From positions 713,313 to 777,312 of the forward strand of contig NZ_QUOQ01000002.1 in assembly GCF_003704105.1 (NCBI RefSeq): 64,000 nucleotides of DNA. The letters are read 5' to 3'. Below the pieces are notes generated by a model that was not told the DNA's origin, made no database searches, and saw only the letters and a list, made by a program, of their open reading frames with translations. Origin of the DNA: Brevundimonas lutea. GTDB lineage: Bacteria; Pseudomonadota; Alphaproteobacteria; Caulobacterales; Caulobacteraceae. Shown here in pieces: positions 24,401-31,802 of this stretch; positions within the stretch are counted from its first letter, which is position 1, and every line of letters starts with the position of its first letter. The translations under genes were made by a program, and so were the position numbers.

Positions 24401-24880
24401 ATGAAGCGCCTGATCCTTGCCGCAGCTCTCGCCCTCTCGGCGCCCGCCGCCGTGGCGCACGACGGTCCTGGCTCAACAGGTTCGGTCCAAAGGGTGAGTG
24501 ACGCGGCGGCCCCGGCGGTCGCGGTGGTGGACGCCTTCCACGCCGCCCTCGGATCCGGCGATCCCGAGGCGGTGATGTCCCTGTTGACCGAGGACGTCAT
24601 GGTTCTGGAGGAGGGTGGGGCCGAGCGGTCGCGAGACGAATACGCCGGCCATCACCTGCCCGCCGACATGACCTTCGCCGCCGCCACGACCGCCGAGGTC
24701 ACGCGTCGGGCCGCCTGGGTCGAGGGCGATGTCGCCTGGGTGCTGACCGAGGGCCGCACGGTCGGCGCGTTCAACGGGCGGCCCGTCGCTCGTCTGACCG
24801 CCGAGACCATGATCCTGCACCGCGACGGCGACGTCTGGCGCATTCGCCATATCCACTGGTCCTCGCGCGCGCCGGCCTGA
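24401..24880 (+). CDS. Secreted NTF2-like/SnoaL-fold protein
   Basis: 159 residues. A signal peptide (LILAAALALSAPAAVAHDG) precedes an NTF2-like (DUF4440/SnoaL) domain: VVDAFHAALGSGDPEAVMSL, LTEDVMVLEEGGAERSRDEY and GDVWRIRHIHWSS. These proteins are often cone-shaped pockets with no known reaction. It has AGGAG six bases before its ATG, and is divergent from the anti-sigma gene across ~120 bases, so it may share the metal-responsive control. It ends four bases from the oppositely oriented copD. Confidence 0.85.
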   Translation: MKRLILAAALALSAPAAVAHDGPGSTGSVQRVSDAAAPAVAVVDAFHAALGSGDPEAVMSLLTEDVMVLEEGGAERSRDEYAGHHLPADMTFAAATTAEVTRRAAWVEGDVAWVLTEGRTVGAFNGRPVARLTAETMILHRDGDVWRIRHIHWSSRAPA

Positions 24881-24883
24881 CCC

Positions 24884-25789
24884 TCACATGGAGGCGGGCG
24901 GCGCCTGGACGCCCATCGCCGCGACCAGACCGAGCAAGGCGACGCCCGCCGCCAGCTCGACGCCGATGCTGATCCGCAGGCGTGTGAGGGGAGGCGCCGG
25001 CGCCCCGCGCGCGACAGCGTCGGCCAGGGCCGGCGTCAGCGTGAAGCGATTATGTGCGGCCAGACCCAGCATCAGGCCAAACAGCGCCAGCTTGGCGAGC
25101 AGCAGCAGGCCCCAGGTGGAAGTGGCGATGCGCGCGACGCCGTCCGAGCCCACCAGGAAAGCCGTGTTGATCAATCCCGTGATCACCAGCGCCACGACAG
25201 CGGCCGTGCCGATGTTGGCGAAGCCCGCCAGGGATCGGGCCAGGGTGTCCGACGGGGTTCGCGACACCCGCAAGAGCATGAGGCAGAACCCGGCCAGGGC
25301 GCCCAGCCAAAGGGCGGCGCCGAGGGCATGGACGATGTCGGCGATGAGATGAACCCATCCGAACGCGCCGCCGCTGGCTGCGCCGTGGCCGCTCCAGGCG
25401 AAGCTGGCCGTGGCTCCGGCGAAGGCGAGGACAGCCAGTGTCCGCGTGACCGTCGGGCTCCGCCCGAACGCCAGAAGGGCGCTGCCCACCACGGCGAGCG
25501 CGGCGCGGGCGATATGAGCCATGCCGAGACCGGTCGATTGAATGACGTAGCCGATCGCCGCCGCATCCAGCCCCGCCGCCCAGCCGCCCGCCATCATGGC
25601 CGTTTGGGCGAGTAGCCCGCCGACCGCGCCGGCCGCCAGAGCCAGCCCGGCGAAGACGGCGACCCTAGTCGAGGCTCCCGTCGGGCGGGCGTCCGGGGCG
25701 TAGGTCTGAAAGAACGGCAATCCCAGCGCCACGACCGCCGCAGAGACCTGCAGCCACCGAAGGGCGACCACGGTCAGGTCGATCGGCAC
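24884..25789 (-). CDS. copD: Copper resistance protein CopD (inner-membrane)
   Basis: 301 residues with about eight transmembrane helices and the CopD family fold (FAWSGHGAASGGAFGWVHLI, DIVHALGAALWLGALAGFC, LAAHNRFTLTPALAD). The conserved histidines in SGHGA and DIVHALG are characteristic and are thought to relay copper in from CopC. The GTG at 25789 starts one base past the copC stop, so the two are co-translated. CopC-CopD together take copper to the cytoplasm. Confidence 0.9.
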   Translation of the reverse strand: MPIDLTVVALRWLQVSAAVVALGLPFFQTYAPDARPTGASTRVAVFAGLALAAGAVGGLLAQTAMMAGGWAAGLDAAAIGYVIQSTGLGMAHIARAALAVVGSALLAFGRSPTVTRTLAVLAFAGATASFAWSGHGAASGGAFGWVHLIADIVHALGAALWLGALAGFCLMLLRVSRTPSDTLARSLAGFANIGTAAVVALVITGLINTAFLVGSDGVARIATSTWGLLLLAKLALFGLMLGLAAHNRFTLTPALADAVARGAPAPPLTRLRISIGVELAAGVALLGLVAAMGVQAPPASM

Positions 25790-25790
25790 G

Positions 25791-26144
25791 TCAGCGGACG
25801 GTGAAGCTGTAGGTTCCCGTCATGCGGTGACCGTCGGCCGCGGCGATGGCCCAGGTCACCCGATAGGTCCCGGCGGTGAGGGGCGCGGGGAACGATCCGG
25901 CCAGCGTCTTGCCGTCCTGCGACACCGCCTTGGTGACGGGCACCGGACGACCCCGTCCGTCCTCGACCTCGACGCTGGAGAAGGGCGCCGCGAACCGCTC
26001 ACTGAACGTCAGGCTGAGCCCCCGGGGCGCGGTGACGGTCGCGCCATCGCCGGGGGTCGCGGAGACGAGTCTGGCATGGGCCAGCGCCGGAGGCGCGCCG
26101 AGAGCCACGGCCGAGGCGATGACGAACGGTAGGATCCGGTTCAT
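25791..26144 (-). CDS. copC: CopC periplasmic copper chaperone
   Basis: 117 residues. After the signal peptide (FVIASAVALGAPPALA) the mature protein begins with HARLVSATPGDGATV, in which the first His is the Cu(II) ligand; the C-terminal DGHRMTGTYSF carries the second His. An intervening SFSERF-like loop follows. The protein lacks the Met-rich Cu(I) loop, so it is of the single Cu(II)-site type common in alphaproteobacteria. The ATG at 26144 is preferred over an earlier in-frame start at 26168. It forms an operon with copD. About 290 bases upstream show nothing further. Confidence 0.9.
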   Translation of the reverse strand: MNRILPFVIASAVALGAPPALAHARLVSATPGDGATVTAPRGLSLTFSERFAAPFSSVEVEDGRGRPVPVTKAVSQDGKTLAGSFPAPLTAGTYRVTWAIAAADGHRMTGTYSFTVR

Positions 26145-26433
26145 GGGCAACTCCTTCAGTGCTGTCATCTACGCCTGCTCCGTGATCATCCCTCATGGGG
26201 AAGGCGAGGGCGCTTTGGCCAGATCATGATCGAGGCCTGGCCCTGGAACATGCAAGCTTCTCATCACGCATCGGAAGCGGACCTTCCAGACCAAAGTAAG
26301 GGATCCGGGAGGCAATTGGGCTTCTCCACCTATAGAAAGCTTAGACCTAGCCAGCTGTGATGCGGTTGGGTATCCGCTCGGGTCTTCCAAACGAACCGAG
26401 CGACGCCCTCGTCGACCGTCCGCGTTAGCGGTC

Positions 26434-28932
26434 TCACCTGCGAGGCAGGGCCCAGGCGATCACATGGTCTCCCGCCGGCGTCTCCATGAAATGGTGGCCG
26501 CCCGCCATCAGCACCAGATACTGCCGCCCGTCCTGCTCATAGACCATGGGTCCGGCCTGTCCTCCGGCCGGCAGCACCTCGGACCAGACCGTCTCGCCGG
26601 TTTCGATGTCGATCGCCCGGATCAGGTCGTCGGTCGCGGCGGCGATGAAGATCAGCCCGCCCGCGGTGACAACCGACCCGCCGTTGTTGGGCGTGCCGAT
26701 GTCGAGCGGCAGCATCGAGGGGATGCCGAACGGTCCATTCTTGCGCGCCGTTCCCAGCGGCCGGTCCCATACGGTCTCGCCGGTGCGGATGTCGATGGCG
26801 CGGATGCCGCCGTAGGGAGGTTGTTTGCACAGCATCCCGGTCGACCCCATGCGCCATCCGGCGTTGACGTCGATGGCGTAGGGCACGCCCATCTGCGGAT
26901 CTCCCGCGCCTTCTGCGCCCTGGGGAACGCCGCCGCGCGAACCCGGCGTCTGTTCCTTCAGGCGCGGATCGCCATGCGGGAACCAGCCCTTCTCATTGGC
27001 GACCTGGCGAGGCACCAGACGGTTGTAGTTCGGCATGTCATTGTAGTTGGCGATGACCCAGCCGCGTCGGGGATCGACCGCCACCCCGCCCCAGTCCGAC
27101 CCGCCGTTGTAGCCGGGGTACTGGATCCAGCGCCGATCGGTGGTCGGGGGCGTGTAGATGCCTTCATAGGCGGCCTGACGGAAGCCGATGCGGCAGATCA
27201 TCTGGTCGACCGGCGACATGCCCCACATGTCGCGCTCGGTCAGATCGCGCTTCGCCAGGGTATGAAAGCGGGAGAAGGGCTGGGTCGGGGCGCGCTCCGC
27301 CGGTTCCACCCCGCCCCGGGCCGCGGCGCGGTCTTCGACGGGGACGAGAGGCCGGCCGGTGCGGCGGTCCAGGATATAGAGGTCGCCCTGTTTGCTGGGC
27401 AGGACCAGAGCGGGAACGACGCCGGACGCCGTGGGATAGTCGATCAGGGTCGCCTGCGAGCCGAGGTCATAGTCCCAGACATCCTTGCGAACCGTCTGGA
27501 ACGACCAGGCCGGCCGGCCGGTGGTCACGTCCAGCGCCACCAGCGACGTGGCGTAGCGGTTTTCGGCCTCCGACCGATCGCCGCTGTAGTAGTCGGCGGC
27601 GGAGTTGCCCATCGGCAGATAGACCAGCCCCAGCTGTTCGTCGCCCGAGGCGGTGGTCCACATATTGGGCGTCCCCCGTGTGAAGGTGTCGCCCTCCGCC
27701 GGACGGCCGGTCAGGTCGGGACGGGTCATGTCCCAGGCCCAGCGCAGCTCGCCGGTCACGACATCGAAACCCTGGATCACGCCCGACGGCGCGGACCGAT
27801 ACTGGCCGTCCAGCACCTGGTGGCCGGTGACGATCACGCCCCGGACGATGGTGGGGGCGGAGGTTATCGACACCATGCCCGGGATAACGTCGCCCATGCC
27901 CATCTTGATATCGACCGCGCCGTTGGTCCCGAAATCGGAACACGGACGGCCGGTGCGGGCGTCGACAGCGATCAGGCGGCCGTCGAGCGTCCCCTCGATG
28001 ATCCGGGCGCGGCACGGCGCCGTTTCCCCAGCGCCGCCCGGCGATGCCGCGGGAGGAGCCGGCGTGGCGTCGCCGGTGCGTTCGGCCGGGGCGGACGCGG
28101 AGGTCGGTACCCCGGTTTCATGATAGGCTACCCCGCGACAGGCGGCGGTGTAGGGAATCCAGTCGTCGGAGACGTCGGGGTCGTAGCGCCAGCGCTGCCT
28201 GCCCGTCCGGGCGTCGAGAGCGATCAGGATATTGCGCGCCGAGCACAGATAGACGGTGTCGCCGATCTTCAAGGGCGTCGTCTCCGCGCCCCATTTCTCT
28301 TCGGGCGTGTCGCCGGTCCGGAAGGTCCAGACCCGCTCCAGTTCGCCGACGTTTTCGCGATTGATCTGGGCAAGCGGCGAATAGCGCCGCGCGCTCTCCG
28401 TCCCGCCGTAGGCTGGCCAGTCGGCGCCGGTGGCGCGCAGGGACGGGTCCGACATCAGCGCGAGCGCCGCTGTCCGCGGGTCGTTCGGCGGCATCGGGCG
28501 GTTGGCCTGGGCGATCACGACGCCGGAGAGCAGCGCTCCGACGATGAACACCGCGGCCCCGCCCAGGGCCAGCCGCCCGCCGCGGCGCGTGTCCAGTGCG
28601 GGCAGGGCGGCGATCACCAGCATCAGCAGAACCGCCGGGGCGACCACGCGCGGCACGAGGGCCCAGCCGTTGAGCCCGACCTCCCAAAGAGCCCACAGCA
28701 CGGTGAGGACGAATACGACGACGTAGATCCAGGCCCCGACCAGGCTGAGCCGCCACAGCATCGCGCCGGAGGCCATCAACCCCAGACCGGCGAGCAGATA
28801 ATAGGGAGAGCCGCCCAACGCCAGCAGCCATGCGCCGCCGACCGTCAGCACCAGGCCGAGGATCACGAAAACAGCCGCGAGGACTCGCACGGCGATGCTC
28901 CCGACTCCTCTGACCGTCTTGACCGTCCCCAT
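26434..28932 (-). CDS. gcd: Membrane-bound PQQ-dependent glucose/quinate dehydrogenase
   Basis: 832 residues. The N-terminal ~140 residues make about five membrane helices (LAAVFVILGLVLTVGGAWLL and others), after which comes an eight-bladed PQQ propeller: ADWPAYGGTESARRYSPLAQ, the Cys-rich VYLCSARNILIALDARTGR, GADW-like repeats and the WVIANYNDMP region. This matches the Gcd family that oxidises glucose or related polyols in the periplasm and passes electrons to ubiquinone. No PQQ biosynthesis genes are in the window. A low-complexity Pro/Ala insert lies near residue 280-310. Whether the substrate is glucose, quinate or another is unknown. Confidence 0.92.
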   Translation of the reverse strand: MGTVKTVRGVGSIAVRVLAAVFVILGLVLTVGGAWLLALGGSPYYLLAGLGLMASGAMLWRLSLVGAWIYVVVFVLTVLWALWEVGLNGWALVPRVVAPAVLLMLVIAALPALDTRRGGRLALGGAAVFIVGALLSGVVIAQANRPMPPNDPRTAALALMSDPSLRATGADWPAYGGTESARRYSPLAQINRENVGELERVWTFRTGDTPEEKWGAETTPLKIGDTVYLCSARNILIALDARTGRQRWRYDPDVSDDWIPYTAACRGVAYHETGVPTSASAPAERTGDATPAPPAASPGGAGETAPCRARIIEGTLDGRLIAVDARTGRPCSDFGTNGAVDIKMGMGDVIPGMVSITSAPTIVRGVIVTGHQVLDGQYRSAPSGVIQGFDVVTGELRWAWDMTRPDLTGRPAEGDTFTRGTPNMWTTASGDEQLGLVYLPMGNSAADYYSGDRSEAENRYATSLVALDVTTGRPAWSFQTVRKDVWDYDLGSQATLIDYPTASGVVPALVLPSKQGDLYILDRRTGRPLVPVEDRAAARGGVEPAERAPTQPFSRFHTLAKRDLTERDMWGMSPVDQMICRIGFRQAAYEGIYTPPTTDRRWIQYPGYNGGSDWGGVAVDPRRGWVIANYNDMPNYNRLVPRQVANEKGWFPHGDPRLKEQTPGSRGGVPQGAEGAGDPQMGVPYAIDVNAGWRMGSTGMLCKQPPYGGIRAIDIRTGETVWDRPLGTARKNGPFGIPSMLPLDIGTPNNGGSVVTAGGLIFIAAATDDLIRAIDIETGETVWSEVLPAGGQAGPMVYEQDGRQYLVLMAGGHHFMETPAGDHVIAWALPRR

Positions 28933-29407
28933 TTCGAATGCCTCGCCCCAGCTTCACCCCAAGTGTGAACCGACCGCGCCCGGACTGGTTCCGGCCTTTC
29001 AGGCTCAGGACGCCAAGGCTGGGCGCAACGCGGCCCCGGTACATCCGCATCTCAGCTCGCCTCTCAAGCGAATCCACCGCGCCAAACATCGTCAATTTCC
29101 GCCATTGCGGTTGAAAGCGACGTAACGCTGCTCTTTGTGCTTGCGCTTTCTGATTTGGCTCGGTTATTAAGAAACCGTTAAGGCCTCGGGAGGGCTGGAG
29201 GGGGAAAGTCATCCGTTAGCAAACGCGGGCTCATCGAACCCGTAAACGAAGCACGGTGGCGGTTTTTTGGCGTACGCGTCACGACCGCGTCAGTTTCGTG
29301 AAGGATGACGCACGCCTGACGGTTGGACTGAAGCTTCAAACATCATCACTTCACTGCGGTCGAACCTGCGGGTCATGACCGACATCTTGAAACCAAGGAC
29401 ACTCATC
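28933..29407. other. Intergenic control region of the pilus locus
   Basis: 475 bases between gcd and the first pilin gene. The half nearest the pilin genes has a dip in GC (TTATTAAG, GTAAACG) against the surrounding DNA, as expected for promoters. It contains the CtrA-like box at 29167-29181. No open frame with a recognisable product is present. Confidence 0.5.
29167..29181 (+). promoter_or_regulatory. CtrA-like binding box TTAA-N7-TTAA
   Basis: TTAA-GAAACCG-TTAA matches the CtrA recognition pattern (TTAA-N7-TTAAC) except that the last base is G in place of C. It lies 227 bases before the first pilin ATG. In Caulobacterales CtrA controls pilus and flagellar genes through the cell cycle, so it is a plausible control site for the operon below, but this is inference. 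Confidence 0.55.
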
Positions 29408-29884
29408 ATGAAGCGCATCCTCGTCGCCGCCGCCGCCCTCTCCGCCATCGCCGCTCCGGCGTTCGCTCAAGACGCTCTGAACCTGTCGGGTTCGGTGGCC
29501 CCGGTCTGCACCATCACCGCTCCGGCCGACAACAACGCCGTGAACCTGTCGGGCGCCACCACGCTCGGCAGCCTGACCGTTCAGTGCAATGATCCTCAAG
29601 GCTTCACCGCCTCAGCTTCGTCGCTGAACAGCGGCCGCCTCGTTGAAGCGAACAACCCGACCTACTACACCTACCAGTTGGGTGTGAACGGTGTCGGCAA
29701 TCAAAATCTTTCCAGCCCGGTCTCCTTCAGCACCGCTAGCCTCGGCGGCAATGCTGGTGCCGCCGCCGCTGCGGCCGTCGGTGGTATTCCGGTTCAGGTG
29801 AGCCTGCAGAACGTGGCTCGCGTCGGCTCCAACTTCGCCGGCAGCTACTCCGACACGATCACCTTCTCGATCGCCGCAAACTGA
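29408..29884 (+). CDS. Pilin-like subunit 1 of chaperone-usher locus
   Basis: 158 residues with a signal peptide (RILVAAAALSAIAAPAFAQ). The mature protein is Ala/Ser/Thr/Asn-rich and beta-sheet-like, with one Cys pair (VAPVCTI and LTVQCND) and the closing sequence GSYSDTITFSIAAN that resembles a donor-strand-ready pilin end. AAGGA lies before the ATG at 29408. The same layout is found in the second and third small proteins, which have the same Cys spacing, so they look like a paralogous set. It is probably the major subunit. Confidence 0.7.
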   Translation: MKRILVAAAALSAIAAPAFAQDALNLSGSVAPVCTITAPADNNAVNLSGATTLGSLTVQCNDPQGFTASASSLNSGRLVEANNPTYYTYQLGVNGVGNQNLSSPVSFSTASLGGNAGAAAAAAVGGIPVQVSLQNVARVGSNFAGSYSDTITFSIAAN

Positions 29885-29988
29885 GACGAACGGGAGGCGG
29901 CGCCGACCGGCGTCGCCTCCCCCTATACTCTTGACCATCCGTCGGGCTGAGACTCAAGGCCCGTCTACGCTGTCGCAGGAAGATCACC

Positions 29989-30453
29989 GTGAAGCGCATC
30001 CTCATCGCCGTCGCAGCCGTCTCATCGCTTGCAGCGCCCGCTTTCGCCCAGTCATCAGACTCGATCAATCTGAGCGGTGAAGTGGCGCAGATTTGCACCA
30101 TCGCCACAAGCGGCGACCAGACGATCAATTTAATTTCGGGTTCCCAAGACGTGGGCGACGTCACGATCCATTGCAATGATCCCGGGGGCTTCACCGTCAC
30201 CGCGACATCGGCCAAGAACAGCGCCTTGGTCCATACCGAGGCGCCTGGTTCTTCCTATGCCTATACCATGAACTCGACGCCATGGGGCGCGGTTCGGTTC
30301 GGGGTTCCGGTCAATGCCAACGACATCGGAGGCGCGGGCCTTTATGTCACGCCGCAAGTCGTCGGGCTCGATATCTCGGTCGGCTCGATCACCGGCCCAG
30401 CCTTTGCCGGCGACTATACCGATCAGGTGACGTTCACGATCAGCGCCAACTAG
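29989..30453 (+). CDS. Pilin-like subunit 2 of chaperone-usher locus
   Basis: 154 residues from a GTG (AGGA site upstream), signal peptide RILIAVAAVSSLAAPAFAQS, then a domain similar to subunit 1: GEVAQICTIATSGDQTI, VTIHCNDPGGFTVTATSAKN and the end GDYTDQVTFTISAN. Two cysteines are conserved with subunit 1. It lies 105 bases after the first pilin gene and 50 before the third, consistent with one transcript. Confidence 0.7.
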   Translation: MKRILIAVAAVSSLAAPAFAQSSDSINLSGEVAQICTIATSGDQTINLISGSQDVGDVTIHCNDPGGFTVTATSAKNSALVHTEAPGSSYAYTMNSTPWGAVRFGVPVNANDIGGAGLYVTPQVVGLDISVGSITGPAFAGDYTDQVTFTISAN

Positions 30454-30502
30454 GGCAAAGACAAAGCGTCGCCGGTCAGGCGTTGCTCAGGTTTTTCGCA
30501 TC

Positions 30503-31015
30503 ATGATCCTTCGCACCCTCGCCACTGGTCTCCTGCTCGCGACAGCTGCCGCTCCGGCGCTTGCGCAGCAGGCAGACGTGGGCGCGGGCGCGAACATGGC
30601 CACGTCGGGCACCATCGAGATGCGCGCCACGACGCCCGAGGTGTGCACCGTGGTCAGCGGGGTGGCGGAGGTCACCACCGTGGACCTGACCACGACCTCG
30701 GGGCAGGTGCTGGGCGACCTGACCTATGTCTGCAACAGCATCTCGGGCTTCAGTCGGCGCATCTTCAGCGAGAACAACGGCGCCCTGGTGCGCGGCGACG
30801 ACCGCATCGCATACCGGTTCGCCCATGGCGGCGCGGCTCCGCTGGCGCTGGCGCCAACCGAGCTGAGCTCGCCGGTCACCACGGCCGTGGCGCCCTTCGG
30901 CGCCATCACGGTTGGCGAGAGCGGGCCGGTGTCGGTTTACATGCCGGGGTCAACCACTGGTTTACTCGCCGGCGCCTACGAAGACACGGTGACGGTCGAG
31001 ATCACCGCCGAATAG
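30503..31015 (+). CDS. Pilin-like subunit 3 of chaperone-usher locus
   Basis: 170 residues with a signal peptide (LATGLLLATAAAPALAQQ) and a third copy of the same kind of domain: TIEMRATTPEVCTVVSG, LTYVCNSISGFSRRIFSEN, ending GAYEDTVTVEITAE. The two cysteines are in the same places as in subunits 1 and 2, but its sequence is the most diverged. It could be a minor or adaptor subunit. The chaperone gene follows 28 bases later. Confidence 0.65.
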   Translation: MILRTLATGLLLATAAAPALAQQADVGAGANMATSGTIEMRATTPEVCTVVSGVAEVTTVDLTTTSGQVLGDLTYVCNSISGFSRRIFSENNGALVRGDDRIAYRFAHGGAAPLALAPTELSSPVTTAVAPFGAITVGESGPVSVYMPGSTTGLLAGAYEDTVTVEITAE

Positions 31016-31043
31016 GCGGCCGTCCACCCGGGGGTAAAGGCTT

Positions 31044-31799
31044 ATGAGGATGTTCAAACCCGCCCGCTGGCGCGCCCTCGTGGGCGCCGTCCTGGCGTTT
31101 GGCCTGGTGGTTACGCCGGCCTCGGCCATGCGCGTGCAACCCATGTCCTATGACCTGACGCCGTCGGGCCGGGGCGCGACCCAGGACATCCGTGTCGAGA
31201 ACACCAACGCCACCCCCATGCCGGTCGAGATCCGCGTCGAGCGCCGCCACATCGGCTTGAACGGCGAGGAGACGCGCGAGCCGGCCGAGGACGACTTTCT
31301 CGTCTTCCCGCCCCAGGGCATCGTGCCGCCCAACGGCTTCCAGAATTTCCGGGTCCAGTATATCGGCGATCCGGCGCTGACGCAGACCGCCCTCTATGTG
31401 ATCACGGTGGCTCAGCTGCCGGTGAACACCACGGGCGCGGAATCCTCCGGCGTCCAATTCCTGTTCAACCTGGGCACCTCCGTGGCGGTCAGTCCCGAAG
31501 GCTCGACGGCCGACGTTCAGGTGACTTCGGTGGAGCCCGCGGCCGAAGCCAACAAGCTGCGCGTCACTGTGACCAATCGCGGAAACCGCTATGCGCGCCT
31601 GCATAACGGCAGCTGGACCTTCACCACCGCGGGCGGGGCCAGCGAAACCCTGATCGGCGAAGATCTCCGCGCGGCCGTGTCCCAGCCCCTGATCGAGCCG
31701 GGCGCGACCCGGATCATCGAGCTGCCGGTCAGCGAGCGCTTCGTGCGCGAAGGAGCCTCGGCTCGCTTCGAATACGTGCCGATCACGTCCGGACGATAG
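31044..31799 (+). CDS. Periplasmic pilus chaperone (PapD-like)
   Basis: 251 residues. After the signal peptide (LVGAVLAFGLVVTPASA) the two immunoglobulin-like domains of pilus chaperones are seen: QPMSYDLTPSGRGATQDI, VENTNATPMPVEIRVERRHI, and DDFLVFPPQGIVPPNGFQNF, where the conserved FPP-x-x-x-x-P-x-x-x-Q motif and the donor-strand (F-x-V-Q-Y) can be recognised. Chaperones hold subunits by donor-strand complementation and give them to the usher. It is followed directly (3-base gap) by the usher gene. Confidence 0.85.
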   Translation: MRMFKPARWRALVGAVLAFGLVVTPASAMRVQPMSYDLTPSGRGATQDIRVENTNATPMPVEIRVERRHIGLNGEETREPAEDDFLVFPPQGIVPPNGFQNFRVQYIGDPALTQTALYVITVAQLPVNTTGAESSGVQFLFNLGTSVAVSPEGSTADVQVTSVEPAAEANKLRVTVTNRGNRYARLHNGSWTFTTAGGASETLIGEDLRAAVSQPLIEPGATRIIELPVSERFVREGASARFEYVPITSGR

Positions 31800-31802
31800 T
31801 TC

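Noticed and set aside
26464..28968. An 834-residue plus-strand frame opposite the PQQ dehydrogenase
   Set aside because: Perfect antisense of an identified gene, His/Gly/Arg-rich without domains.
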